Below are positions 1 to 6,651 of a stretch of DNA of 7,987 nt, in pieces; within the stretch, counting starts at the first letter, position 1, and every line of letters starts with the position of its first letter. The DNA is from an uncultured Bacteroides sp. (GTDB lineage Bacteria; Bacteroidota; Bacteroidia; Bacteroidales; Bacteroidaceae): NCBI GenBank assembly GCA_900544075.1, contig UQTJ01000074.1, positions 1 through 7,987 on the forward strand. The letters are read 5' to 3'. The notes beneath the pieces were generated by a model that made no database searches, had not been told where the DNA came from, and worked only from the letters and a program-made list of their open reading frames with translations. The translations under genes were made by a program, and so were the position numbers.

Positions 1-1021
1 TCACGAAAAATGACAGTATGGTTTCCGGGAAAGCTAAAAATATGAATGTGGCAGGTATGGAAATACAATATCCAAGCCTGATGCTTGTACGATAGCATTT
101 CCTAATCATATCCGTATTCCTTTCCCCGTAATATTGCCCTATCAGTATGGAGGTTGCCTGCATAAGACCGTTCATAAGAAGAAACGAAAGCGACTCTATC
201 TGAAGACCCAGCTTCTGTGCGGCTATTGCATCTGTTCCCCATATACTTACTATACGCCCGATGGCTATACCGATAAGCGAGAACAAAATACGCTGCATGG
301 CAGGTGCTGTGCCTATTCCAAGTATTTTCCTGAGAAACTTGCGGGGTACCGCTTTTATACTCAAGGTAAGTTCAAGCCTATGTCTGAGAAGATATATCGC
401 ATACATCATGGCACCCCACTGTGAAAATGCCGTAGCCCATGCCGCACCTTCCACTCCCAGTCCGAAATAAAATATAAACAGAGGGTCAAGAATGATATTG
501 ACGATATTCCCGTAAAGTACCGCCCTGAACGAGAATTGTGTCTTTCCGTGTGCGTCTATAATGGCGGTAAACAAAAGGTTCATAAACATGATAAGAACTG
601 TGATACTGCTTATCCTCAGATAGTTCTGAGCCATCGTGTTTACTTCCGGTCTTTCGATATTGAAAAGTGATATAAGAGGCTCCGCCAGCATAAAGACGAA
701 CAGGGCATAGAATATCCCCAACACGAATGTACTGCGTATTCCGCATGATATGAAGTGTTGTATTCTGTCCTTCTTTTCAGCCCCTATACTGTGTGAAACC
801 GATACCATGGTACCAATGGTTATCACGCTTATCAAAGACCAACCCAACTTGATATAAAATCCGGCTGTTCCAACAGCAGCCACTTCTCCGCTTCCCAATT
901 TCCCGACCCAAAACATATCTGTAATATCGTATGAAATCTGAAGACAGGATGATAATATGATAGGGATTGCTATTCTCAATAGTGATTTTCTTTTTTCTCT
1001 TTTTGCTGATGTCTGTTCCAT
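1..1021 (-). CDS. MATE-family multidrug/metabolite efflux transporter, 3' end beyond window
   Basis: The frame is open from an ATG at 1021 to the left edge, giving 340 codons with no stop. MATE proteins are usually about 440-460 residues, so roughly the last 100 residues lie outside. The N-terminal part reads as a typical MATE start: a basic leader, then IAIPIILSSCLQISYDITDMFWVGKLG, split here as residues about 17-35 (IAIPIILSSCLQISYDITD) and the following MFWVGKLG. Next come GAE-type loop residues after TM2 and many hydrophobic segments. MATE pumps sit in the inner membrane and export drugs or metabolites by Na+ or H+ antiport; the substrate here cannot be read from sequence. The gene is separated from arsR1 by a terminator but has its own copy of the arsR1-type operator 13 nt upstream of the ATG. 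That makes arsenical- or antimonial-induced expression likely (inference). No frameshift is seen. Confidence 0.9.
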   Translation of the reverse strand, partial: MEQTSAKREKRKSLLRIAIPIILSSCLQISYDITDMFWVGKLGSGEVAAVGTAGFYIKLGWSLISVITIGTMVSVSHSIGAEKKDRIQHFISCGIRSTFVLGIFYALFVFMLAEPLISLFNIERPEVNTMAQNYLRISSITVLIMFMNLLFTAIIDAHGKTQFSFRAVLYGNIVNIILDPLFIFYFGLGVEGAAWATAFSQWGAMMYAIYLLRHRLELTLSIKAVPRKFLRKILGIGTAPAMQRILFSLIGIAIGRIVSIWGTDAIAAQKLGLQIESLSFLLMNGLMQATSILIGQYYGERNTDMIRKCYRTSIRLGYCISIPATFIFLAFPETILSFFV

Positions 1022-1034
1022 ATTTCCAATTTTA

Positions 1035-1052
1035 TATCGTAAAAATACGATA
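1035..1052 (-). promoter_or_regulatory. ArsR1-type operator/promoter core upstream of MATE gene
   Basis: A perfect inverted repeat, TATCGTA-AAAA-TACGATA, ends 13 nt upstream of the MATE start. Written as ATCG-N8-CGAT it matches the palindrome upstream of arsR1 (1404-1423). On the minus strand the spacer reads TATTTTTA, which differs from the Bacteroides -7 element TAnnTTTG only at the last base. Binding by ArsR1 is inferred from the shared sequence. Confidence 0.72.
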
Positions 1053-1064
1053 CATTATACCAAT

Positions 1065-1094
1065 AAAAAAACTCTTAATCAAATCATAAGAGTT
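1065..1094 (-). terminator. Intrinsic terminator of arsR1, overlapping its stop codon
   Basis: On the minus strand a perfect 8-bp stem (AACTCTTA / TAAGAGTT) with a 9-nt loop is followed directly by five further T residues. The 5' arm lies in the last codons of arsR1 and the TGA stop (1084-1086) sits in the loop. It should end the arsR1 transcript before the MATE promoter. The stem is AT-rich, so its strength is uncertain. Confidence 0.68.
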
Positions 1095-1386
1095 CGGAAA
1101 ACAGTTTCTTTGCCAAAAGCAGGTTCTCACGATTAATACGATAGCAAACCTTCGGTGGAGCTATCTCACCGTCTATCAGACCTACATCTTTCAGCACCTT
1201 CAAATGCTGTGATATGGTAGATTGTGCGATTGGCAGTTCCGTTGTCAAGTCCCCACAATAACAACATGCATTGTGGTTAGCCAACAACCTTACGATTGCT
1301 ATTCGTGCCGGGTGGCTCAGAGCTTTTGCAAAACGGGCTGCCAAAATATCTTTTTCCTCAAATTCTTCAGCTTTACTAAATGCCAT
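1084..1386 (-). CDS. arsR: ArsR/SmtB-family arsenic-responsive repressor (copy 1)
   Basis: A 100-residue winged-helix protein of normal ArsR length. Residues about 17-36 (RFAKALSHPARIAIVRLL) are the usual ArsR opening. Residues 54-71 (IAQSTISQHLKVLKDVGL) form the helix-turn-helix recognition region, and 72-84 the wing. C41, C42 and C44 (CCYC) fall where the E. coli plasmid ArsR has its CVC arsenite site, so As(III) or Sb(III) sensing is likely. The protein should dimerise in the cytoplasm, repress its target promoters and leave DNA on metalloid binding. An ATCG-N8-CGAT palindrome covers its own promoter and a second copy covers that of the MATE gene. A terminator overlaps its stop codon, so it appears to be transcribed alone. 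The family call is firm; the ligand is inferred. Confidence 0.93.
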   Translation of the reverse strand: MAFSKAEEFEEKDILAARFAKALSHPARIAIVRLLANHNACCYCGDLTTELPIAQSTISQHLKVLKDVGLIDGEIAPPKVCYRINRENLLLAKKLFSELL

Positions 1387-1403
1387 AATATTTTCATTGT
1401 TTT

Positions 1404-1423
1404 ATATCGCAAATATACGATAT
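1404..1423 (-). promoter_or_regulatory. arsR1 promoter core with ArsR1-type operator
   Basis: An inverted repeat with 6-bp arms, ATATCG-N8-CGATAT, lies 17 nt upstream of the arsR1 ATG. On the minus strand the spacer is TATATTTG (1410-1417), an exact match to the Bacteroides -7 consensus TAnnTTTG. No good -33 TTTG is seen at the usual 19-nt spacing. A repressor on this palindrome would cover the promoter core, which fits autoregulation. Confidence 0.75.
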
Positions 1424-1483
1424 GTTTTTTATCAACTAACCCCCTGATATGAATTTTATGTTTTTTTAATGTACAGACGCACG

Positions 1484-1518
1484 AAGCCCCCGGAGAGTTA
1501 CCCCGCCGGAGGCTTTTT
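1484..1518. terminator. Hairpin downstream of acr3, likely terminator
   Basis: A 10-bp GC-rich stem (1484-1493 with 1506-1515, 12-nt loop) lies just after the acr3 stop. In minus-strand RNA the one imperfect position becomes a G-U pair, so the stem is complete, but no T-run follows. On the plus strand there is a C-A mismatch and a five-T run follows. It probably ends the acr3 transcript, but the orientation is ambiguous. Confidence 0.55.
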
Positions 1519-1519
1519 A

Positions 1520-2557
1520 TCAGAAGAATTTTCTTGTATTGTTTGCAATCCGTACAAGGCTCAACATTACAGGCACTTCTACCAGAACACCTACCACTGT
1601 TGCAAGTGCAGCTCCGGACTGAATACCGAACAGCGATATGGCGACAGCAACGGCAAGTTCAAAGAAATTACTTGCGCCAATCATACCTGCCGGAGCAGCT
1701 ACGTTATGTGGCAGTCCTGAAGCCTTTGACCAGCCGTATGCAAGCAAGAATATAAAGAATGTCTGTATAATCAGGGGTACTGCAATCAATAGAATATGCA
1801 GTGGGTTTACAAGGATTGTTTCACCTTGAAACGAAAACAGAATTATCAATGTGAGCAATAGTCCGATTATAGTAGCATTGTCGAACTTCTTTATAAATAC
1901 ATTATTAAAATAGTCTTCTCCCTTTTTCGATATTACAGTACGGCGTGTAATTACACCACCTGCAAGAGGTATGACCACAAACAAAATTACAGAAAGTGTA
2001 AGCGTGTCCCAAGGAATGGTTATTCCGCCAACACCGAGAAGAAAAGCCACTATCGGAGCAAAAGTCACCAGAATAAGCAAGTCATTCACTGCTACCTGTA
2101 CCAGCGTATAGGCAGCATCGCCTTTAGTAAGATAGCTCCATACAAATACCATAGCTGTACAGGGTGCAGCACCCAACAGTACGGCTCCGGCTAGATATTC
2201 ACCAGCCAGTGCTTCCGGTATCCACTGTTTGAATATAACAAAGAAGAATATCCATGCTATGCCGAACATCGTAAACGGTTTTATCAGCCAGTTTACAATA
2301 CAAGTGATAAACACTCCTTTAGGTTTCTTTCCAACATTCTTAATACTCTGAAAATCCACCTTCATCATCATGGGATAAATCATCAGCCATATAAGAATGG
2401 CTACCGGTATGGATACATTCGCATATTCAAACTTACCGAGTGTTTCGGGTATGGCAGGAAACCATTGTCCTATTGCTATTCCTACTACAATGCAGATAGC
2501 CACCCACACTGTTAGGTATCGTTCAAAAAAACCTATTCCTTTTTTCTCTTTTTCCAT
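1520..2557 (-). CDS. acr3: Arsenite efflux permease Acr3
   Basis: A 345-residue protein matching the length of the Acr3 (arsB-type BART superfamily) carriers, with about ten hydrophobic segments. It expels As(OH)3/arsenite across the inner membrane using the proton motive force. C133 in the GAAPCTAMVFVWSYL segment corresponds to the essential TM4 cysteine of Acr3. E300 in GASNFFELAVAVAI corresponds to the conserved TM9 glutamate. The ATG at 2557 is chosen because it leaves an 11-nt gap after arsC and has AAGGA just upstream; an in-frame ATG at 2593 would add 12 residues of atypical sequence overlapping arsC. It is the last gene of the arsP-porin-arsC-acr3 run and receives the arsenite made by ArsC. 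No arsA or arsD is present, as expected for Acr3 acting alone. The call is secure. Confidence 0.95.
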   Translation of the reverse strand: MEKEKKGIGFFERYLTVWVAICIVVGIAIGQWFPAIPETLGKFEYANVSIPVAILIWLMIYPMMMKVDFQSIKNVGKKPKGVFITCIVNWLIKPFTMFGIAWIFFFVIFKQWIPEALAGEYLAGAVLLGAAPCTAMVFVWSYLTKGDAAYTLVQVAVNDLLILVTFAPIVAFLLGVGGITIPWDTLTLSVILFVVIPLAGGVITRRTVISKKGEDYFNNVFIKKFDNATIIGLLLTLIILFSFQGETILVNPLHILLIAVPLIIQTFFIFLLAYGWSKASGLPHNVAAPAGMIGASNFFELAVAVAISLFGIQSGAALATVVGVLVEVPVMLSLVRIANNTRKFF

Positions 2558-2568
2558 ATCCTTATTTT

Positions 2569-3024
2569 TTAGCAGTTGCCACCGCAAGAGCATTTTGGCA
2601 ATACTTCTTTTCTGATTTCAGTAATGTAGAAACGGGCAAAGGCATTTCTGATTTCGTCACGCACACGGCGAAACTCCGAGTCAATAAACTCCAGTGTACC
2701 TGTTGCGTGTGAAGGATCGTCAAAGCCGATATGAAGACGTTTTCCTACTTTTCCTATGAATGTAGGACAGCTTTCATTTGCATCTCCGCATACAGTTATT
2801 ACATAATCCCATTCCTGATTGATATAGGTGTTTACATGTGTCGGAATATGTGAACTGATGTCTATTCCTACCTCTTTCATCATTTCCATAGCCTTGGAGT
2901 TTACCTGAACGGCTGGTTCCGTTCCGCCGGAATATACCTCTAAATTTTTGTCAAATGACTGCAAAAATCCGTGAGCCATCTGGCTGCGGCAACTGTTTCC
3001 TGTACAAAGTATCAATACTTTCAT
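2569..3024 (-). CDS. arsC: Thioredoxin-coupled arsenate reductase ArsC
   Basis: A 151-residue protein of the low-molecular-weight phosphotyrosine phosphatase fold, like Staphylococcus pI258 and Bacillus ArsC. The P-loop is C7-TGNSC12-RS at the N-terminus. The redox relay cysteines are C79 and C86 in VCGDANESCP, with the same seven-residue spacing as Bacillus C82/C89. The acid aspartate lies in FDDP (102-103). It reduces arsenate to arsenite in the cytoplasm and is recycled by thioredoxin. Odd: the C-terminus ends in CSCGGNC (C145, C147, C151), three extra cysteines beyond the catalytic set. The gene sits 26 nt after the porin-like gene and 11 nt before acr3, so product and exporter are made together. 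Family and function are confident. Confidence 0.94.
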   Translation of the reverse strand: MKVLILCTGNSCRSQMAHGFLQSFDKNLEVYSGGTEPAVQVNSKAMEMMKEVGIDISSHIPTHVNTYINQEWDYVITVCGDANESCPTFIGKVGKRLHIGFDDPSHATGTLEFIDSEFRRVRDEIRNAFARFYITEIRKEVLPKCSCGGNC

Positions 3025-3050
3025 TTCAAATAGTTTTTTAATTTGTTGAT

Positions 3051-4061
3051 TTATATTTTACATTCTATACTCATAAGCAGGTAGTTTTCACGTTTCCCAC
3101 TTTTTGCCTTCCAACTTTGGTAGTTTGGAGATATTCTGACTTGTTTAATCGGAGCATATTCAAAACCTCCTATAATGGTATGTCCTTCCTTAACTGTATT
3201 TTGGTTTTCTTCGGTTGCGTCCAATAAGTCGAATCTTCCATACAGATGTATTTTTGAATTTATTTTTATGGTAGTGTAAACCGAATATCCGTTTACATCT
3301 GTTTCCGGTGAAAATTTATAGTTGAAAGCACGGTTATATTCTGCACCGAAAGAAAACCTGCTGTGGCTGTACCCCGCAAAGGCTGCAATTGAATACTGAT
3401 CTTTCTGATTTCCAGAAACCGACTTCATATACTCCGGTGTATTGTATATGTCGCCATACAGTCTGAACATAAATCCTTTTACCGGTTTTAAAGTTAGTCC
3501 GGCTCCGTATTTGTAATTGTTGTCCATATTCTTAAACTTACGCCCCTCTCCGTTTGTCAGAGCCATATCAGCAGATATGACAGGTGAAAATTCATATCCT
3601 GCTACAATTCCTATATCTTCACAAAAGGCTATTCCATATTCTTCCTGAAAAGATTTAAAGATATACCTATGTCCCCAGAAATTTTCCTGTTCCGAGAACT
3701 GCTTCAGATTTACCAGTCCGGCAGACACAAAAAATCCCTTCCCTTTCCAGTCTATCTGTGCGTTCTTCAAATATCCGTTGAATTTGGTATTTCCGTTTTC
3801 ATCTGCCATTGTTTCCACATTCATAAGAATTTTTGCAGAAAAACCTTTTGTAAAAAATCCTTCATATCCTACAAAAGCACGGTCAAGGTTGAATCCGCTA
3901 TTCTCGTTGCAGTGTCCGACCCCTGCCTTGTAGTTGGCAAAGAGGGTTAGTATGGGTTTGCCGGAAAATAATTTTTCATCATTTTGTGCAAAAGTCGGTT
4001 GAATGAAAATGGCGGCCATCATAATTGATGAACACCATTTTATAATACTTCTCATATTCAT
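3051..4061 (-). CDS. Outer-membrane porin-like beta-barrel protein in ars operon
   Basis: A 336-residue protein. It starts with MNMRSIIKWCSS, a hydrophobic stretch and a likely signal peptidase site after PTFA (about residue 25), so it is exported. The rest is rich in alternating aromatic/polar strands separated by short turns, and resembles phosphate-selective porin O/P-like barrels in Bacteroidetes; that family assignment is by pattern only. The ATG at 4061 is 4 nt after the arsP stop, and an ATG at 4055 is an alternative. Upstream in-frame sequence belongs to the overlapping end of arsP. It ends in ECKI rather than the usual terminal aromatic residue of an outer-membrane barrel. Position between arsP and arsC suggests co-expression under arsenic. 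Whether it passes arsenicals out or phosphate/arsenate in cannot be told from sequence. Confidence 0.8.
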   Translation of the reverse strand: MNMRSIIKWCSSIMMAAIFIQPTFAQNDEKLFSGKPILTLFANYKAGVGHCNENSGFNLDRAFVGYEGFFTKGFSAKILMNVETMADENGNTKFNGYLKNAQIDWKGKGFFVSAGLVNLKQFSEQENFWGHRYIFKSFQEEYGIAFCEDIGIVAGYEFSPVISADMALTNGEGRKFKNMDNNYKYGAGLTLKPVKGFMFRLYGDIYNTPEYMKSVSGNQKDQYSIAAFAGYSHSRFSFGAEYNRAFNYKFSPETDVNGYSVYTTIKINSKIHLYGRFDLLDATEENQNTVKEGHTIIGGFEYAPIKQVRISPNYQSWKAKSGKRENYLLMSIECKI

Positions 4062-4065
4062 TTTT

Positions 4066-5034
4066 TTATAAAATGTAATTAAACAGATAACCGGATAGTA
4101 TAATGAAGAAAGCAACTGTGCCAAAAAAGATACCAATCAGTTTCCATGTCATTACTTTTTTGAGTAAGGTTGCTTCCGGTAATGATAGCCCGACAACGGC
4201 CATCATAAAGGCAATGGCTGTTCCCATAGGGATACCTTTTGCTACAAATACCTCGATAACCGGAACGATACCTGCGGCATTGGCATACATCGGTACGGCA
4301 AGAATTACGGAAAGAGGAACTGCATACCAGTTGTCTTTCGACATATATTGCTCAAAGAAACCTTCCGGTACAAAGCCGTGCATAAAAGCACCTATACCTA
4401 TACCTATAAGGATATAGACAAGTACGCCGCTTACTATCTTCCACGAATCACGGATAATGGTTGGCAGTCTTTTTATAAAGGTTGTATGGTCTTTTTCCCA
4501 TTCCTCGCTTTGTACTGAAGAATTGGCTTGTATTTGCTTTACCCAGTCGCTGAGATAGGGTGCAAGCTTCATTTTTCCGAGGACGAAACCGCCGATAACT
4601 CCAAGCAATATACCACTAATCACATAAATCAGAGTAACCTTCAGTCCGAAAGAACCTAAGAACATGGCAACGGCAACCTCATTCACCAAAGGCGATGTAA
4701 TAAGGAAAGCGAAGGTGACACCCAAAGGAATGCCGCCTTTGACAAATCCGATGAACAAAGGTATGGATGAACATGAGCAGAACGGAGTGATAGCTCCGAA
4801 AAGTGATGCCAATAAGTACTGCAAGCCGTACATCTTGTGCGTAACCAGATATTTTCTCAGACGCTCTATCGGGAAATAGGCATTGATAATTCCCATCAAT
4901 ACACTGATGAAGAACAAAAGGATTAAAATCTTTATAGTATCATAAAAGAAGAAGTTTACGGCCACTCCTATCGGAGTGTCGGCACTCAGTCCGAAAAGGC
5001 CGTAAACAAGCCAGTCTGCAAATTCCTGTATCAT
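4066..5034 (-). CDS. arsP: ArsP-type permease (DUF318/PF03773 family)
   Basis: A 322-residue membrane protein with about eight to ten hydrophobic segments and a charged central loop near residues 165-190. The family signature TPFCSCSSIPLFIGFVKGG lies at residues 83-101 and contains C86 and C88. It continues into a PLGVTFAFLITSPLVNEVA segment. Characterised ArsP proteins such as that of Campylobacter jejuni export trivalent organoarsenicals (methylarsenite, reduced roxarsone) and have about this length. Some relatives in the same Pfam family are annotated as Cu/Zn efflux transporters, but they often carry an extra metal-binding domain that is absent here. It is the first gene of the arsP-porin-arsC-acr3 operon. 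An ArsR2-type palindrome ends 15 nt upstream, which favours an arsenical role. The exact substrate is inferred. Confidence 0.86.
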   Translation of the reverse strand: MIQEFADWLVYGLFGLSADTPIGVAVNFFFYDTIKILILLFFISVLMGIINAYFPIERLRKYLVTHKMYGLQYLLASLFGAITPFCSCSSIPLFIGFVKGGIPLGVTFAFLITSPLVNEVAVAMFLGSFGLKVTLIYVISGILLGVIGGFVLGKMKLAPYLSDWVKQIQANSSVQSEEWEKDHTTFIKRLPTIIRDSWKIVSGVLVYILIGIGIGAFMHGFVPEGFFEQYMSKDNWYAVPLSVILAVPMYANAAGIVPVIEVFVAKGIPMGTAIAFMMAVVGLSLPEATLLKKVMTWKLIGIFFGTVAFFIILSGYLFNYIL

Positions 5035-5049
5035 AATGTATATTTTTTA

Positions 5050-5065
5050 TTCGTCTAAATACGAA
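5050..5065 (-). promoter_or_regulatory. ArsR2-type operator upstream of arsP
   Basis: The palindrome TTCGTCTAAATACGAA (arms TTCGT/ACGAA) lies 15 nt upstream of the arsP ATG. It has the same TTCG-N8-CGAA layout as the sites before arsF and arsR2. On the minus strand the spacer, TATTTAGA, is a poor match to TAnnTTTG, so this promoter may be weaker or its -7 element shifted. ArsR2 binding is inferred. Confidence 0.66.
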
Positions 5066-5078
5066 CATCGTTCCTGTT

Positions 5079-5118
5079 AAAAAAGCGGCAGATGCCATAA
5101 CGGTTGTATCTGCCGCTT
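5079..5118 (-). terminator. Intrinsic terminator after arsE
   Basis: A perfect 11-bp GC-rich stem (AAGCGGCAGAT / ATCTGCCGCTT, 5083-5093 with 5108-5118) with a 14-nt loop. On the minus strand it is followed by a run of T (CCGCTTTTTTAA). It lies 21 nt past the arsE stop and upstream of the arsP operator, so it separates the arsFGE and arsP-acr3 transcripts. Confidence 0.9.
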
Positions 5119-5139
5119 ATGGTTAAATAACTCTGTTTA

Positions 5140-5373
5140 TCAGATACCAAGAAGTTTCTTTACATCACTTTCTGTCGGTACCTGTCCTTTCATCTTCACT
5201 ACTTCGTCAATGACAACGGCAGGCGTAGTCATGATGTTGTAGTTCATCATTTCCATGATGTCGTCCACCTTGGTCAGTTTTGCATCGATGTTATTTTCTT
5301 TCAAAACCTTCTCAATTACATTATAGGTTGATTTACATTTGGCACAACCCGGACCTAATACTTTAATTTCCAT
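5140..5373 (-). CDS. arsE: Small thioredoxin-fold redox protein, ArsE-like (TM0996/MTH895 family)
   Basis: A 77-residue protein with no signal peptide, so probably cytoplasmic. It begins MEIKVLGPGCAKCK, giving a redox CxxC pair at C10 and C13. A TTP segment follows at the place of the cis-proline loop (MTTPAVVID), typical of the small 'thioredoxin_3' proteins. The ATG at 5373 fits the family start; an in-frame TTG at 5400 would add nine unusual residues. It follows arsG by 34 nt and is closed by the terminator at 5083-5118. In Shewanella, ArsE and ArsF are reported to reduce nitro-aromatic arsenicals and ArsG to export the amino products. The gene trio here matches that set in fold and company. 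The fold is sure; the ArsE role is inferred from neighbours. Confidence 0.82.
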   Translation of the reverse strand: MEIKVLGPGCAKCKSTYNVIEKVLKENNIDAKLTKVDDIMEMMNYNIMTTPAVVIDEVVKMKGQVPTESDVKKLLGI

Positions 5374-5407
5374 ATTCGTAAATATTTTATTTGTTATCAA
5401 ATCTGTT

Positions 5408-6115
5408 TTACAGATACATTATCCAGCAATAATAGATGCCGATGATGATGAATACCACACCTACAATAAGGTTCATCCATTTCTGCACCTTCTGCATCTT
5501 ACCGTAGAAACTTCCCATCTGCTGTACACTGAAAGCAAGAATCCATGCAACGGCAAGTACAGGCAGGGCTGTGGCAATAGCGAATACCACCGGCAGCAGA
5601 TAACCGGCTGTAGCCGTTGCTGACATCGGTATAAGCATACCGAAATAGAAAACTCCGCTTGTCGGACAGAAAGCCAGGGCAAAGAGTATTCCAATCATCA
5701 GGGCACCCCATCCGCCTTTTCTGGCGAGACCTTCCGCATTTCCGTTAAACCCGAATTTCGGAAGATTAAGTTTGTCACCAAAGAGCATGAACAGGCCTAT
5801 TACAAGCAGAAGCGGACCAAGAACGAGTTCACCCCATGTCCCGATAGTCTTCTGAATACCGAACATGCTGGAACCTTCTTTAAGAATCATAATCAGTACC
5901 ACTCCGAGCAGGGTGTATGAAAGGACACGTCCCAACGTATAAAGCAGACCGTTCCGGAAAATGCGTTTCCTGTTTTCAATGTCTTTTCCGATAAATCCGA
6001 TGGCCGCTATATTTGTTGCAAGCGGACAAGGTGATAGTGCGGTCAGCAGTCCTAGTAAGAATGCCGTAAGAACGGGAGTAGAGCTGTTATCCAGCAATGT
6101 CTGTAACCAATCCAT
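5408..6115 (-). CDS. arsG: CcdA/DsbD-like membrane protein, ArsG-like
   Basis: A 235-residue protein with six or so transmembrane segments of the CcdA/LysE-like type. Two key cysteines sit in matching contexts: C30 in LSPCPLATN (TM1) and C150 in AFCPTSGVFYFG (TM4), the pair that carries electrons across the membrane in CcdA/DsbD. A third cysteine, C230, lies near the C-terminus. Homologues next to ArsE and ArsF are named ArsG and described as exporters of trivalent aromatic aminoarsenicals. The CcdA cysteines suggest an alternative or added role: passing reducing power from a cytoplasmic thiol donor to the lipoprotein ArsF outside. It starts 11 nt after arsF and precedes arsE by 34 nt, so the three are co-transcribed. 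The family is clear; export versus electron transfer is open. Confidence 0.85.
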   Translation of the reverse strand: MDWLQTLLDNSSTPVLTAFLLGLLTALSPCPLATNIAAIGFIGKDIENRKRIFRNGLLYTLGRVLSYTLLGVVLIMILKEGSSMFGIQKTIGTWGELVLGPLLLVIGLFMLFGDKLNLPKFGFNGNAEGLARKGGWGALMIGILFALAFCPTSGVFYFGMLIPMSATATAGYLLPVVFAIATALPVLAVAWILAFSVQQMGSFYGKMQKVQKWMNLIVGVVFIIIGIYYCWIMYL

Positions 6116-6126
6116 AGCCCTATATA

Positions 6127-6567
6127 TTATTTCAACATTTCATTTACAGATTTCACTACACCTGCCTTGAATACATCCGGTGACTTACGGGCGTTTCCGA
6201 AAGCAAATTCTGTCATGTTCTCGTATGTCTCCTGTCCGTTCTTATACTTAACGATAAACAATGATGACCAGGTTACTTCATACTTTTCAGCTATCTTCTC
6301 ATTTTCTTTCTTGCTGATATCTATTACCTTAAAAACGACCTCACCTTTTTTGATCTGCTCGGCAAAACTTTCTTCCATCGCAGCTTTTGTGTTGCTTTCG
6401 ATAGCCATACAGGTTGCGCAACGCTGCTTTCCATGAAAATACAATACTTCTACATGGTCTTTTACTGTCACTTCTTTTTGAGTCTGTGCTTCAGTTCCGT
6501 TCTTTGCGTTCATGTTGCAAGAGATAAAGGCGAAACATACAGCAATTAAGAATAAAATCTTTTTCAT
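6127..6567 (-). CDS. arsF: Thioredoxin-fold lipoprotein, ArsF-like
   Basis: A 146-residue protein. A lipoprotein signal peptide (MKKILFLIAVCFAFISC) places the lipid-anchored cysteine at C17 within the lipobox FISC, so it should be anchored facing the periplasm or in the outer membrane. After a short linker the mature domain has a beta-strand VEVLYFHGKQRC50ATC53 with a CxxC redox motif, and a thioredoxin-like alpha/beta pattern. Residues 88-110 carry the second half of the fold. Proteins of this type beside CcdA-like and small thioredoxin genes are named ArsF, a subunit of a nitrophenyl-arsenical reductase; that identity is by recognised pattern and neighbourhood. The start has an ArsR2-type operator and an exact TAnnTTTG -7 element 26 nt upstream, making it the first gene of the arsFGE operon. 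Confidence 0.82.
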   Translation of the reverse strand: MKKILFLIAVCFAFISCNMNAKNGTEAQTQKEVTVKDHVEVLYFHGKQRCATCMAIESNTKAAMEESFAEQIKKGEVVFKVIDISKKENEKIAEKYEVTWSSLFIVKYKNGQETYENMTEFAFGNARKSPDVFKAGVVKSVNEMLK

Positions 6568-6592
6568 GTCTTTCTATTTTTATTGTTAGTTA

Positions 6593-6608
6593 TTCGCAAA
6601 ACTACGAA
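6593..6608 (-). promoter_or_regulatory. arsF promoter core with ArsR2-type operator
   Basis: The palindrome TTCGCAAAACTACGAA lies 26 nt upstream of the arsF ATG. On the minus strand the eight bases between the half-sites are TAGTTTTG (6597-6604), an exact TAnnTTTG. It differs by two bases from the site before arsR2. A clear TTTG at the standard -33 spacing is lacking. Control by ArsR2 is inferred. Confidence 0.76.
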
Positions 6609-6618
6609 CTTTCTTGTC

Positions 6619-6651
6619 AAAAAAAAGAGCTTACTTACAGCAGCCCTCTTT
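6619..6651 (-). terminator. Possible weak terminator at the arsR2 3' end
   Basis: On the minus strand AAAGAG and CTCTTT can form a 6-bp stem with a 16-nt loop, followed by a run of eight T that begins within the 3' arm. The stem overlaps the last codons of arsR2. It parallels the clearer terminator at the end of arsR1 but is short and AT-rich, so arsR2 may read through partly into arsF. Confidence 0.38.

Noticed and set aside
486..746. Short minus-strand frame of 86 codons
   Set aside because: It lies in another frame inside the MATE gene, whose own frame is open from 1021 to the left edge with clear transporter sequence.
2558..2593. Longer acr3 start at an ATG at 2593
   Set aside because: It would add 12 residues and overlap arsC by 25 nt. 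The ATG at 2557 has AAGGA just upstream and gives the usual 345-residue length.
4062..4136. N-terminal extension of the porin-like gene up to 4136
   Set aside because: The extra residues overlap the end of arsP and precede a clean signal peptide beginning at 4061; the frame is open there only by overlap.
5368..5386. Possible further ArsR-type site (TTCGTAAATAT) at the arsE start
   Set aside because: Only one TTCG half-site is present; no CGAA partner at the 8-nt spacing, and it lies at the start codon inside the arsFGE operon.
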